Shown: one piece after another, positions 42,415-52,483 of the stretch
How positions within the stretch are numbered: the first letter of the stretch is position 1
Layout of the letters: every line of letters starts with the position of its first letter
Assembly: GCF_002899675.1 (NCBI RefSeq)
Contig: NZ_PKUU01000015.1
Span: forward strand, 62,001 to 126,000
Length of the DNA stretch: 64,000 nucleotides
Origin: Clostridium sp. chh4-2
GTDB taxonomy: Bacteria; Bacillota; Clostridia; Lachnospirales; Lachnospiraceae
Direction: 5' to 3'
Notes under the pieces: model-generated
Databases searched by the model: none
Seen by the model: only the letters and a program-made list of their open reading frames with translations
What the model was told of the DNA's origin: nothing
Translations under genes and position numbers: made by a program

Positions 42415-42756
42415 TTATTCCCAAGTTTTCCACACATCCGGCTGATAACCAACAGTGGCCTTCTTTCCGTTTCTCACCAAAGGAGTTTTCAAAACCTGTT
42501 GGTTTTCCAGTATCTTTTCCTCTTTGTCTTCCTCGGCGATGTATTGGATCAGAGCCAGAAGGTCTTTATCTTTACAATTTTCATCGATCATCTTTGCATA
42601 GCCGCCGACGGCCTGCTTTACACTGTTAAATTCCCCTTTGCTCATGGGTTTTTCTTTCAGATCGATGAACTGAACCTTGATTCCCCGCTCTTTAAAGTAG
42701 CGCTGCGCCTTTTTTGTATCAAAACATTTTGTTCTTCCAAATATTTGTATGTTCAT
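42415..42756 (-). CDS. ArsC/Spx-family thioredoxin-fold protein
   Basis: 113 residues. MNIQIFGRTKCFDTKKAQRYFKERGIKVQFIDL has the single active-site Cys of the ArsC/Spx fold; the CxxC of Spx is absent. It continues QVLKTPLVRNGKKATVGYQPD, the ArsC-type C-terminal strand with KTPLV and the VGY loop. It could be an arsenate-reductase-like or regulatory protein. It converges on chrA. No other arsenic gene is in the window, so the function is left open. Confidence 0.8.
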   Translation of the reverse strand: MNIQIFGRTKCFDTKKAQRYFKERGIKVQFIDLKEKPMSKGEFNSVKQAVGGYAKMIDENCKDKDLLALIQYIAEEDKEEKILENQQVLKTPLVRNGKKATVGYQPDVWKTWE

Positions 42757-42791
42757 ATCAAGCCTCCTGCTATTTCCTATTGCTGCCGTTA

Positions 42792-43238
42792 TTAATCTTC
42801 GCTGTCTTCTTCCTTCATCAACTGCAGAAATTCTTCCAGAGCCTCATCCTGTGAATATTCATATTCCCAATCGATCAGCCTGTCGCTAAACCAGTCTTCT
42901 GTTATCTTCTCCTTATCCAGAACCATTCCCCAAATTTCCTTTTGAGAATCCTCATCCAGGCCGGCGATTTCCAGAGTGACCAGGTAAAGCTCCTGTTCTG
43001 CAGCCTCTTCCAGTTCACGGAAAATATTTACAGTGATTCTCAGCATCTCCGTCGCTTTATCAGCTATATTTCCATGGGACCTTCCCATCCAGACATCATA
43101 ATCATAGATTTCCGTAGTTTCATCATAAAGTTCTTCCAGGTTTTCCAGCCGGGTTTCGTATTCTCTGTGGTCGGAATATTTTCCGGCTGCCTCCAGAAGT
43201 TTCTGCTTCAGTGCCTCGATCCTTTTTTCATCTATCAT
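42792..43238 (-). CDS. Hypothetical acidic helical protein, partner of the STAND NTPase
   Basis: 148 residues, 13 bp downstream of the STAND gene with GAGGCGGGA as its site. Very acidic and predicted helical (ALKQKLLEAAGKYSDHREYETRLENLEELYDETTEIYDYD; C-terminal EALEEFLQLMKEEDSED). No family recognised. Tight linkage suggests it is a regulator, inhibitor or accessory subunit of the putative nuclease-STAND protein. Confidence 0.65.
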   Translation of the reverse strand: MIDEKRIEALKQKLLEAAGKYSDHREYETRLENLEELYDETTEIYDYDVWMGRSHGNIADKATEMLRITVNIFRELEEAAEQELYLVTLEIAGLDEDSQKEIWGMVLDKEKITEDWFSDRLIDWEYEYSQDEALEEFLQLMKEEDSED

Positions 43239-43251
43239 TTTTCATCCCGCC

Positions 43252-46200
43252 TCATTCCGTATACTGTTTTAATGTCTTCCATAACTGCCAAACCCCAGCC
43301 GATATTCCAAGGGCGTCCAGAAGGCCTTTTTTCTCCAGCTCCAAAAGTTCAATGGTTTTTTCTCCATCCCCGGATTCATAAAAACCATTTTTCTTCAGCA
43401 GATTCTTCTGGTTTTCATCCAGCTCCCATGGAATGATATCGTCTACTGACAAAATCTCCGCTTCTTCCAAAGCATTGAAGACTCTGTCATATGAACCTTC
43501 CGAGCCCGACACATCCCCATTTTCATCAATATCAAACGAATAGGACAGATCAAAAAGAATGTTATGCAGGGTTTCACGGTCATTTTCCCCCTCCACTTTA
43601 CTGCAGAATTCCTGCGCCGCAGGCCGGATGATATGCTTCTCAAAGCCGGCGCCGTCAAGTTCTAAAAGCCCCTGGTCCATCTGACTTTCATAAATACGCC
43701 ATAACCGGGTCATCGCCCCAGAGCATATATTCTTTAAATCACGGCTGTATTCCAAAGCCAGAGTGCCGGTGTGATCCAATTTCTTCCTGAGATAAGCTAA
43801 AACCAGAATAATATTATTGGAAAAACAATACCATTTGCCAAGACTCAGGAGAATTCCGCTGTTTTCCAGAGTATCAATCCAGCCCTCCTTTGGCTCCAAT
43901 AATTCTTCCGCTTTCTCTGTCAGCATTTTACGGGTCCAGATCAATTCTCCTGTATCTTCCTCCCCAAGGCCGTAAATGTACTCCGCCGCTTCCAGTCCGC
44001 CGCAGCCCATACATCCGCCTATAAACTGAAAGATATCCTCCAATGCCTCTTTCAAGCCGGATGCCAGCCTTCCCTGCCTTTCAATAACTGCCAGCAAAAA
44101 TGTCAGCGGTTCTTCAAATCTTACAAACTCATACCAATACCACGGCTCCCATTCCTCTCTGATCCTTAAAAGTTCATTCTTTACCTCTTCAGGTAGGGGC
44201 ACCTGCAAAATGTATTCGGAAATATCTTCAATATAATTAAACCGTTTCCCCAGAAATTCCGCTTCAAACCGGGATACGATGGAATCGTATTGCTTCTCGT
44301 CCTCTAAATCTTCATCGTCCTCCGGCTCATCGTCCTCTAAATCCACATTATCCAGCCATTGATCATAACGCATCACCGTCTTCTGAAACTCATCACTCAT
44401 TGTCAGATCATACTTATTAAAATCCTCGATTCTGGCATCTTCCAAATCGGCAAACAGATAGATATCCCCCTCGGCCGCAGCCATGCACATCTCACCCCGG
44501 TAAAAGATCTCCAGATATTTTCCGATTGCATCTTTATTCTTTTCCACATAGTCATTCCAGGATTTGCTGTACTCGATGTGAAAAGGCTCGTCCTCAATGC
44601 GCATCCTGTTTTTCATGGCCGCATGGAAATAAGCGGAGATCAACTGCTCTTCATCCTCAAAAATGCCTTGTGCCAGTGCACAGACTGCGATTTCAGGAAA
44701 TTTTATAATATCCTCTCCATTCATTTTCCAAGGAGTCTTTTTTAGCTTATCCAGCACTATGTTAAAAACAGAAACAAACCAGGGTCTTAATTTTCCGCAC
44801 TTTTCTTCCCTGTATAAAGATATAATCTGGTATACCCGGCTGTAACCGGCTTCCGACTGTGGGAGCGACTGGTAATAATACCGTTCTCCGGCTTGAAGCG
44901 CTTCTCTCTGCTTCCACAAAAACATGGACTCGGAATTGATGAGAGCGATCGCCCGCTCCATCACTTTATGATAAAAACTGTTTACTCCTCCGGCCTCATC
45001 TAAAAGCTCCAGCAGCTGAATGCATTGAAAGAAATAGCCGCAGCTTTCAAGCAGCAATCCCTTTTGCTGCTCCATATTCTGCATCAGATACTCATGCATA
45101 AAATCTCTCGCCGACGGATTCCGGAACTTTACAATAATTCTATCATTATTTAAATAGGGATCTGTTCTAATTACAGTCCGTTCCAGTTCCGCAATCACCC
45201 GGCCAAACTCTTTAATGTTCACCGGATTTCCAAAAAACGGCAGCAATTTCGTATAACACGCTTTTACATAGTCCAATTCCACCGGAACCGGCATCAAATA
45301 AAGAGCCACATAAAGCGCTCGTGCCTCCGGCGACAGATCACCAAATATCTTTTTCCAAAAATCATTGGGATTTCTCAAATAATTCAAAAATTGATCACTG
45401 CACTCTTCCGGCCTCATCTCCGGCGTAACAATATCTTTTACAAATGCTCCGATCACACGGGGATTATAATTGGGCGAAGAAACAATGCTGCGGTGCATGT
45501 GAAACAGCTCGTTTAGCTGATCCGGCGTCAGCATGGCTTTCTTCAAATGTTCCAGATAGATCTTTACCTTTTCCACATTTGAATAGTCCTCCAGCCTGCA
45601 CTCCAGCTTGTTCTTTTCCATATTCCGCCGCATGTCCTCATTCTGCTTCAATCCCTGTTCCAAAACGTATTCCCTGGTGGTCATGATCAGAATAAAATCA
45701 TCGCTCTTCTGAACCAGATCGATAAACCTTTGAAGGCGGCCTTCTTCCCGTCCCGCCTCCATCCGTTTCCACGCATTACCGCCCCAGAAATCATCATAAA
45801 TCACGACTTTCTTTCCGCTCATCTGATGAGCCCGGTAAAGATCTTCCACCTCATTTGCCCAGACAAACGTGGTATATTGCTTTTTAAAACGGTAATAGAG
45901 GGAAAGCTGGTATGCTAATGTCGTCTTTCCCATTCCCGGTTCCCCGGATATGATGATCACCTTGTTTTTCTTCAACTGGTTCAGCGCCTTATAATAGACC
46001 TGGGTTTCCACAAAAGTCCCGGCGTTTTCAACCGCATTCTTTAGTTCAATCCTGGACTCTTCCATCAGCGCCCCATAAACCGTTTCCTGGAGCACGCGCT
46101 TTAACATATCGGTATTTTGTATCCACAATTTAAAATATTTTTCTTCTACCTTGGAATAGAGACCTCCGAAGCCGCTCAAATAATTATTCAGGTCATTTTC

Positions 46201-46557
46201 TCCCACAATATCCTCTTCCCGCAGAATATAAGGTTCAAATAATTCTTTGATCCTCTGCTTTTGAAGAGGCGAAAAATTCTGAGTGGTCACCAGAATATAG
46301 CGGTCCGGTTTTATCAGATCCATCTTCTCCTTTTCTGCCTTCAGCTCTTTCAAGTGCAGAACAGAAGTATTTTTCCAACGTTTTGCCTGCAAAATCGTAC
46401 AGAAGCCGTCTTCTCCCAGACACCGGGCATCCATCCCGCCGTCTTTTCCCTCGCCAAATGATTCAAATCTGAGATTATCCCTGACCTGGATCATATCTCT
46501 CGCAAAGTCCTGGAATTCCAGAGCTTCAAATATATCATGAAAATTGTAACCGCTCAC
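43252..46557 (-). CDS. Nuclease-STAND NTPase (nSTAND3-like), probable anti-phage protein
   Basis: 1101 residues, GTG start with GAGGTG upstream. The N-domain (1-130) has a restriction-endonuclease core: GKDGGMDARC (Asp43), then ILQAKRW (Gln57, Lys59), i.e. D-X13-QxK, preceded by FQDFARDMI as in Mrr-like enzymes. The P-loop NTPase (about 180-420) has Walker A SGEPGMGKTT (204-213), Walker B VVIYDDFWG (251-259) and FILIMTTREYV as sensor 1, the STAND pattern. About 680 residues of helical, repeat-like sequence follow, with an acidic insert (DLEDDEPEDDEDLEDE). Such proteins sense phage products through the C-terminal part and trigger the effector domain. It is shorter than most Avs proteins. Confidence 0.82.
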   Translation of the reverse strand: MSGYNFHDIFEALEFQDFARDMIQVRDNLRFESFGEGKDGGMDARCLGEDGFCTILQAKRWKNTSVLHLKELKAEKEKMDLIKPDRYILVTTQNFSPLQKQRIKELFEPYILREEDIVGENDLNNYLSGFGGLYSKVEEKYFKLWIQNTDMLKRVLQETVYGALMEESRIELKNAVENAGTFVETQVYYKALNQLKKNKVIIISGEPGMGKTTLAYQLSLYYRFKKQYTTFVWANEVEDLYRAHQMSGKKVVIYDDFWGGNAWKRMEAGREEGRLQRFIDLVQKSDDFILIMTTREYVLEQGLKQNEDMRRNMEKNKLECRLEDYSNVEKVKIYLEHLKKAMLTPDQLNELFHMHRSIVSSPNYNPRVIGAFVKDIVTPEMRPEECSDQFLNYLRNPNDFWKKIFGDLSPEARALYVALYLMPVPVELDYVKACYTKLLPFFGNPVNIKEFGRVIAELERTVIRTDPYLNNDRIIVKFRNPSARDFMHEYLMQNMEQQKGLLLESCGYFFQCIQLLELLDEAGGVNSFYHKVMERAIALINSESMFLWKQREALQAGERYYYQSLPQSEAGYSRVYQIISLYREEKCGKLRPWFVSVFNIVLDKLKKTPWKMNGEDIIKFPEIAVCALAQGIFEDEEQLISAYFHAAMKNRMRIEDEPFHIEYSKSWNDYVEKNKDAIGKYLEIFYRGEMCMAAAEGDIYLFADLEDARIEDFNKYDLTMSDEFQKTVMRYDQWLDNVDLEDDEPEDDEDLEDEKQYDSIVSRFEAEFLGKRFNYIEDISEYILQVPLPEEVKNELLRIREEWEPWYWYEFVRFEEPLTFLLAVIERQGRLASGLKEALEDIFQFIGGCMGCGGLEAAEYIYGLGEEDTGELIWTRKMLTEKAEELLEPKEGWIDTLENSGILLSLGKWYCFSNNIILVLAYLRKKLDHTGTLALEYSRDLKNICSGAMTRLWRIYESQMDQGLLELDGAGFEKHIIRPAAQEFCSKVEGENDRETLHNILFDLSYSFDIDENGDVSGSEGSYDRVFNALEEAEILSVDDIIPWELDENQKNLLKKNGFYESGDGEKTIELLELEKKGLLDALGISAGVWQLWKTLKQYTE

Positions 46558-46630
46558 TCTATCACCTCAGTCAGTCATGAAACCATTATAGCAAATCCTG
46601 GTTATCTTTTATGGTATTTCCGCTTAATAA

Positions 46631-48691
46631 CTATTTCATGTCTTTTCTCAGCTGAAACTTACCAATCCATTCCTTCAAAAGAAGAGCCTGGGCGGAAAAT
46701 TCTTCGCTGGCCGCCGCGCTTTCTTCAGCGGTTGCCGAATTAACTTGTACAACGTTGGAAATCAGTTCAATTCCCTGGGTTACCTGCTCTACGGAACGCG
46801 CCTGATCGCTTGAAGCTTCGGAAATGCCGTCAATCGCCTCCACCACAGTCTTAACCCCTGCCACAACTGTCTCTAGGGATTTTGCAGTCTCGTCTGCAAT
46901 CTTCTTCCCTCTCTCCACAGCGTTTAAGGAATTTTCTATCAAAACAGTGGTATTCTTGGAGGCCTCCGCGCTCTTAGAAGCGAGGTTTCTGACCTCTCCC
47001 GCCACAACGGCAAATCCTCTGCCGCTTTCTCCTGCCCGCGCAGCTTCCACCGCTGCATTCAAAGCCAGCAAATTGGTCTGAAATGCAATATCTTCAATCA
47101 CTTTAATAATCTTATCTATTTCCCGTGAACTCTCTGAAATGTCCTTCATCGCAGCCAGCATCTCCTTCATCCTGAGATTGCTTTTAACCGCTTCATTTTC
47201 CACGGAATATGCCTGCTTATTGGCATCCGCCGCATTTTCAGCATTTGATGTGATCTGATTGGAAATCTCGCTGATGCTGACAGCCAGCTCTTCCACCGCG
47301 CCCGCCTGTTCGGAAGCCCCTTGCGAAAGCGCCTGGGCGCCGGCTGAAACCTGCTCTGAACCGCAGGATACCTGTTCTGCGGAAACATTAATCTGCCCCA
47401 TCGTAAGGTTCAGAGAACTTATAATCTTCTCCAACGCATCGCGGATAAACCGGAAATCTCCAATGTATTCCCCATCCACCGTCAGATCCAGGTTCCCATT
47501 TGAAATTTCTCCCAGCAGATAGGAAACATCGTTTATCATCTCTTTTAAAGCCTGAATGGACGCGCGCACGCTGTCAGCCATAAGTCCGATCTCATCCTTA
47601 CTATGTATCTGTATATCCACCTCCAGATTTCCCTGGGAGAACTCTTTCATATTATCGCTGATCTCAGACAAAGGCCTCATCATTTTCCGGATTATTATCA
47701 CAATAACAGCGATTAAAACCGCCAGAATAACAAATGCCAGCAATACTAAAACCGTTATCAGCTGATTCCTGGTAGCGTTTACCTCAGACATAGGCAGCGT
47801 AGCCGCCGCAAGCCATCCGGTCACTTCGCTGTTACAAAACATGGACGTATAGTCAATGCCATTATAATGAAAATCCACAATGCCATTATATCTGTTAAGG
47901 ATCTTTTCTTTATAACTTTCAGATATATTCAGGTCAGATATATTTTTCCCTGTCGCATACGGATCATCGCTGTAGATATAATCCGATTTCTTGGAAATCA
48001 GTTCCAGATAACCATTGTCGCCGATTTTTATCCCGGAAAGAAGCTTGGTGAGACTGCTTACATAAACATCGAAACCAAAGTATCCCTCCGCCTCTGATTC
48101 GTCCGGTGAAAATACAGGCGCCACCACGGAGACAATCTCCTCCTTCGTCGCCGGGTCCTGATAAGGCTCTGACACTACAACCTCTTTGCTTTCAAGAATT
48201 TTCTTATACCAGCCGGTATCCCTCAAATCCGCCTTCACCACCTCCCCGGTGGAAAGCAGATAACTGTCCGTTTTCACGTCAGCCGCCCACACCTGCATGA
48301 CCTCTTCTTCAGACATGCGCTCCAACGCGCTTGAAAGTATCTTCAAAATCTCATCCCGTTTCTCATATGTCCCGATGTCCTCAGGGCTTAAAACGCTGCC
48401 GAAATACGCCTGAAGTCTGCCGTCCTCCTCAAACATGCTGACCGCAGCAACCTTCCCGCTGAAAAAATCATCCACAATGGACACCGCATAATCCGCCTGG
48501 GCATCCAAAACTTTCGTGTTCAGATTTGAAATAGCCTGCGATACCATAATACAGGAAGTGACAATCAAAATCACCAATGACGGAATTAAAACAGCCAAAA
48601 TACTCATATTGATTTTAAAAGAAATCGATTCCTTTCCCCTGCCTACTGCTTTCATCCTTTTCCCCACTGGCTGACTTGAATTATTTGTCAT
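46631..48691 (-). CDS. Methyl-accepting chemotaxis protein with Cache sensor
   Basis: 686 residues. TM1 at about 27-52; an extracellular sensor (about 55-305) with [23 protein letters not shown] and [19 protein letters not shown] typical of dCache; TM2 about 318-345; HAMP (about 346-400), and a second HAMP-like stretch ([15 protein letters not shown]). The signalling hairpin tip is [42 protein letters not shown]. No C-terminal CheR-tethering pentapeptide is seen. dCache receptors often bind amino or carboxylic acids. No other chemotaxis gene is nearby, so it is an orphan receptor. Confidence 0.93.
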   Translation of the reverse strand: MTNNSSQPVGKRMKAVGRGKESISFKINMSILAVLIPSLVILIVTSCIMVSQAISNLNTKVLDAQADYAVSIVDDFFSGKVAAVSMFEEDGRLQAYFGSVLSPEDIGTYEKRDEILKILSSALERMSEEEVMQVWAADVKTDSYLLSTGEVVKADLRDTGWYKKILESKEVVVSEPYQDPATKEEIVSVVAPVFSPDESEAEGYFGFDVYVSSLTKLLSGIKIGDNGYLELISKKSDYIYSDDPYATGKNISDLNISESYKEKILNRYNGIVDFHYNGIDYTSMFCNSEVTGWLAAATLPMSEVNATRNQLITVLVLLAFVILAVLIAVIVIIIRKMMRPLSEISDNMKEFSQGNLEVDIQIHSKDEIGLMADSVRASIQALKEMINDVSYLLGEISNGNLDLTVDGEYIGDFRFIRDALEKIISSLNLTMGQINVSAEQVSCGSEQVSAGAQALSQGASEQAGAVEELAVSISEISNQITSNAENAADANKQAYSVENEAVKSNLRMKEMLAAMKDISESSREIDKIIKVIEDIAFQTNLLALNAAVEAARAGESGRGFAVVAGEVRNLASKSAEASKNTTVLIENSLNAVERGKKIADETAKSLETVVAGVKTVVEAIDGISEASSDQARSVEQVTQGIELISNVVQVNSATAEESAAASEEFSAQALLLKEWIGKFQLRKDMK

Positions 48692-48887
48692 TAATTTACC
48701 CCCATTATTCTTTATAATTAAACCTGCAAATGTATTTACCGCTCATACGGCCTTACACCTATAATTATCTGATCTGCCTTATGAAAATCATCTAATATTG
48801 TGCTTAACATTCATACAATTTATTATACCATCCCCCCTGAAAAAGGCAACGCACTTCATTGTTATTTACCTGAATTGGCAGGGGGAC

Positions 48888-49238
48888 GCACGGAATCGGG
48901 AGGAGGAACCGGGAAACGAAGGGCGGAGGGGCCGTTTGGGCCGGGGAAGGAAGATGCAGCCGGATGGGATTCGGGATTCGCCCCTAAGAGCTACTAAGGC
49001 CCGTAAGGACAGAACGAGGCAGGCCAGCGCCATTCGCGGCGAACTCTTGATGACTTCGCTGCTCAACGGCGCTTTAGAAACTGAGACGGAAATCAGTTTC
49101 TACCTGCCTCGTTCTGTCCTTACGGACCTAAGTAGCACTACAGGGGTTCCATACGATCCCATCCGGCTGCATCTTCCTTCCCCGGCCCAAACGGCCCCTC
49201 CGCCCTTCGTTTCCCGGTTCCTCCTCCCGATTCCGTGC
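48888..49238. mobile_element. Long palindromic element P2 (82-nt perfect arms)
   Basis: 48888-48969 and 49157-49238 are exact complements over 82 nt. Inside, GTAAGGACAGAACGAGGCAG pairs with CTGCCTCGTTCTGTCCTTAC, and further small stems sit at the tip. Flanking GTCCC on one side and a CCAGCGAAAACCAGC-like stretch on the other recur at the next element (49488). No 7-bp duplication was found at its edges. No open frame is credible. Confidence 0.75.
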
Positions 49239-49299
49239 TGGTTTTCGCTGGCCTGGTTAAAAACAATGGTTATGCTTCGGTATTTATGCAGAATCACAT

Positions 49300-49438
49300 T
49301 TACATAGATTGTCAAAGGATTTTCAGAAATGCCTTCAGATTTTACTTTAAACGTCAAAGCATTTCACTAAAAGACCTCACCCTTTACATTAAAGGGTGAA
49401 GGCATTTCTGAAAAAGCCTTCACCCTTGATGTAAAATT
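49300..49438. repeat. Short paired-hairpin repeat, locus 4
   Basis: A longer array of the GTGAAGGC hairpin family: opens TTTACATAGATTGTCAAAGG and closes CCTTGATGTAAAA, with at least two complete or decayed hairpins between. It lies between the two long palindromes P2 and P3. Confidence 0.75.
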
Positions 49439-49487
49439 TACTCACAATCCACCAAATCTTTTTTATCCTTAGCCAGCCAAGCACCAG

Positions 49488-49777
49488 CCGGAAAGAAGGG
49501 GAAACCTGGGCGGGCGGCGGAAATGGAAACGGATAGGGGATCGTGTGCAGACCCTTAGTGATACTTGGTCGGCAAGTGCGGAAAAAGGCAGACAAATACT
49601 GTATTCCGAATCAGTATTTGAGGCGCCACTGAACGATGAAGTCATAAAGAGTTCATCGTGAATGGCGCCGCGCTGCCTTTTTCCGCTCTTGGCGGCCTAG
49701 TATCACTTAGGGTCGTAACCCGAATCCCCTATCCGTTTCCATTTCCGCCGCCCGCCCAGGTTTCCCCTTCTTTCCGG
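49488..49777. mobile_element. Long palindromic element P3 (53-nt perfect arms)
   Basis: 49488-49540 and 49725-49777 are exact complements over 53 nt. Inner stem GCGGAAAAAGGCAG pairs with CTGCCTTTTTCCGC, with two small tip stems (one bounded by GGCGCCA and TGGCGCC). Left flank CCAGCCAAGCACCAGC and right flank CGTCCC match those of P2 in inverted orientation, although the arms themselves are unrelated in sequence. Confidence 0.75.
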
Positions 49778-49815
49778 CGTCCCTTAGTTAACTAAACAAA
49801 GATTTACATCCCCCC

Positions 49816-50475
49816 TTAAAGTAAAAGGGAGAAATTTATTTCGCCTAGGTCCTTTATGCAGAGAACATCCGGAGCCTGGTCTCCGCCTTTTCGCTGTATG
49901 AGAACCGGTTTAATGCCTGCTGCTCTGGCCCCTTGTACATCAGATGAATAAGAATCACCGATATGAATGACCTCGTCTGCCCTGCATCCGCAAAGTTCCA
50001 ATGCCTTTTCGAAGATTTCCTTACGGGGCTTATATGCGTGTACCATATCGGCGCAGACAATTCCCGCCGGAGTTAGTTCATGTTTTGCCAGCGCCTTTTC
50101 CACATATTGAACTCCATTGTTGCTGATAACATATATTGGGGCCGGACATTTTTTATAAAATGCTTTCACATCTGGGAAAAGCGGAGCATTGACCCAAAAT
50201 CCTTGAATCAACGCATGCAGTTCCTCCAGATTATCCTCCAGCTGAATCTCCTTTTTAAATTCCCCCAGCAGACGGTCCACAATTTCATCCTCTGATAAAT
50301 AGGTGTTTAGATAACTGTTTTCCTCATACTTTCTCAGGCCTGTCCACCAAAGTTCCATGACCTTCCCGGGATCTTTCAGAGAGCTGTTTTTGCATATCCT
50401 CATTACGACTTCTTTGATCTCCGGCCCCTTCTCCTGGACGGTTGTTCCTGTATAATCCATAAATACTGCTTTCAT
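49816..50475 (-). CDS. HAD-superfamily hydrolase
   Basis: 219 residues, AAAAGGAG upstream. Motif I is MDYTGTTV (nucleophile Asp7, with Thr-Gly where most HADs have xDGT), motif II VISNNG, motif III Lys in YKPRKEIF, motif IV IGDSYSSDVQGARAAG. A C1-type cap lies between motifs I and II. It is a small-molecule phosphatase of unknown substrate, related to the phosphoglycolate phosphatase/YjjG group. It is separated from its neighbours by palindromes upstream of the chemoreceptor gene. Confidence 0.88.
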   Translation of the reverse strand: MKAVFMDYTGTTVQEKGPEIKEVVMRICKNSSLKDPGKVMELWWTGLRKYEENSYLNTYLSEDEIVDRLLGEFKKEIQLEDNLEELHALIQGFWVNAPLFPDVKAFYKKCPAPIYVISNNGVQYVEKALAKHELTPAGIVCADMVHAYKPRKEIFEKALELCGCRADEVIHIGDSYSSDVQGARAAGIKPVLIQRKGGDQAPDVLCIKDLGEINFSLLL

Positions 50476-50568
50476 GTGTACTGTCTCCTTTTATGCGATG
50501 CCAGATGCCTTCTGGTTTGCATCTTAACACGTTTTCCCGCTTATATCAAGTGACTCGTCCGTATGATT

Positions 50569-52374
50569 TCAGTCATCCGCCTTCAACTCCTGCCAATTTT
50601 CTTCCCCATAAAACAGGCTTACGATGTCCTCTGCCAGTAGATTATTTCCATACTCCTTCATAAAAAATTCCGCGTACAGCACATTATCCGTAATGATGCC
50701 GTCTGCACCGCACCGTAAAATCTTTTTTATCGCATGTCCGGAATTTGCGGTCCAGCCGTAGATTTTCTTTCCCTGGAAATGTGCCAGGGCTGCCATTTCC
50801 TGCGTCAGGGAAGTTGTCTCGACACTATATCCGTCCACGGCGTTTAAATTATCTTTACCGGTAATCAGGATTGCGGAGATATAAACCGTCTCCACTTCCG
50901 AATCCATTTCCCTGATTCGTTTTAAGATATTCAAGTCCATAGAAGCTATCATGCACTGATTTTCCATGTTGTACCGGCGAACCAGCTGCAAAACCCCAGA
51001 TTCGATCCCATTTTCATGACCGCTCGCCTTCAGTTCCAGCATCAGGCGTATCTTTCCTTTGGCCTCCCGTAAAAATTCTTCCAGAGTAGGAACCGCTTCT
51101 CTTCCGGAATCTGCATTCAGTTCCTGCAGCATTTCATAATCTGCGTCCCATACATTCAGATTCACCCCAGCCGTCCGTTTAAAGTTGGTGTCATGCATTA
51201 CAATCAAAGTCCCATCCCCCAACTGCTGAATGTCAATTTCCGCCGCATCCGCACCGTCTTCAATGGCGGAATGCAGGGCTGCGATGGTATTTTCCGGAAC
51301 AAATGCCGCTCCGGCCCGGTGGGCGATGATCATAGGCGAACCGAAATCGTAAGGCAACAACCCTCCGTCAATCTCGGTCTCACTATATATAAACAGCAGA
51401 TAGACCAAAAGGACCATATTGCACAGTCGAAAAAGCGCTCGTCTAAATGCCCCGCCCTTCTTTTCAGCCCCCAAAAATGATGCCTGGCGGGATTCACCTC
51501 TGCACTGATGGTAAAATACCATGATGGTCCCGCATAGAAATGCGGACGTCAAAATACTTCCCACAATCTGTATAACCCTCAGCCAGCCCACAAGATTCAA
51601 CCGTAATACATAACGGCCGCTCCCGCCGGCATAAACCAGCTTTGTATAGAATCCGGCAAACAACATAAAGGCGGACGACAATGCCAGGAATAAGATTATG
51701 AAGCAGAACGTCAGCCCAATCACCTCTGCAGCTATTTTGATCTTTCTTCTTCGCAGAAGCTTTAAGCTTTCCTTCCATGATTCCCGGAACGAAATCCCTT
51801 CAAAAAGCAAAGCCGGAACACCAAACAAATACAGCAAAAGCAGAATGTGAAACAGAAGGAGCAATCCGATAAATATGCCAAATAATACAGGATTATCTCC
51901 TAAAAACTTCAATATAAATCCCGGTATGCGAATATTTTTCAGATATCCGCTTATTGGAGAAAATACAGAAAACATCAGCACCGGCAGCATTACGGTCACG
52001 CCGATTTTTGACGGTTTTATCAGCTGGACGGTCTTTGACGCCGCCTGTCCGCACATCTGAAAAAGCGAAATTTTCTTATCATGCCACCCATATTCACATA
52101 ACACCATAAAGGCGATTATTTCATATGCAGTATAAAGCGCTGTCAAAAACAGCACGGCCAGGCATATGAAAACAGCGGCCGGGCTTTTAAACAGCTCCCC
52201 TATATTTTCCTGGCTCAGATATCCCAAGCCGGCAGAGGCCGGCAGAAGACTCAATAAATGCCGGATAAAAGAGAATACTATGGTAAATCCAAATGTTTTA
52301 TAGGCAATCTCGAAATAGATCAGAGATGTCCAGTTTTTGAAGATTATTTTTAAAATCATTCTGAAGTTCTTCAT
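50569..52374 (-). CDS. Membrane glycerophosphodiester phosphodiesterase
   Basis: 601 residues. About eight membrane segments fill residues 1-340 (the GDPD-linked membrane domain). The catalytic GDPD barrel follows from about 350: PMIIAHRAGAAFVPENTIAALHSAIEDGADAAEIDIQ in two parts, then LIVMHDTNFKRTAGV, with the usual His, Glu and Asp catalytic/metal residues. It hydrolyses glycerophosphodiesters or lipoteichoic-acid-type polymers at the membrane. It stands alone, with a palindromic element just upstream. Confidence 0.92.
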   Translation of the reverse strand: MKNFRMILKIIFKNWTSLIYFEIAYKTFGFTIVFSFIRHLLSLLPASAGLGYLSQENIGELFKSPAAVFICLAVLFLTALYTAYEIIAFMVLCEYGWHDKKISLFQMCGQAASKTVQLIKPSKIGVTVMLPVLMFSVFSPISGYLKNIRIPGFILKFLGDNPVLFGIFIGLLLLFHILLLLYLFGVPALLFEGISFRESWKESLKLLRRRKIKIAAEVIGLTFCFIILFLALSSAFMLFAGFYTKLVYAGGSGRYVLRLNLVGWLRVIQIVGSILTSAFLCGTIMVFYHQCRGESRQASFLGAEKKGGAFRRALFRLCNMVLLVYLLFIYSETEIDGGLLPYDFGSPMIIAHRAGAAFVPENTIAALHSAIEDGADAAEIDIQQLGDGTLIVMHDTNFKRTAGVNLNVWDADYEMLQELNADSGREAVPTLEEFLREAKGKIRLMLELKASGHENGIESGVLQLVRRYNMENQCMIASMDLNILKRIREMDSEVETVYISAILITGKDNLNAVDGYSVETTSLTQEMAALAHFQGKKIYGWTANSGHAIKKILRCGADGIITDNVLYAEFFMKEYGNNLLAEDIVSLFYGEENWQELKADD

Positions 52375-52483
52375 ACTGCTTCCGGTGCCGTCGCTTTCCT
52401 GTTGATATATTCATTATGTGCAGAACTGCTTGTGGTATTCTTATTAGGAGGCAGGGTGCTTTTTATATCATAGAATCACTTTC

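Noticed and set aside
42415..42756. Arsenic resistance operon
   Set aside because: Only an ArsC/Spx-fold protein is present; no arsR, arsB or acr3 gene adjoins, and the chromate transporters are on the opposite strand.
48798..49307. Open frame of 169 codons across the 49-kb palindrome
   Set aside because: It spans an exact inverted repeat, has odd composition and no homologous look; it is an accident of the palindrome's GC-rich arms.
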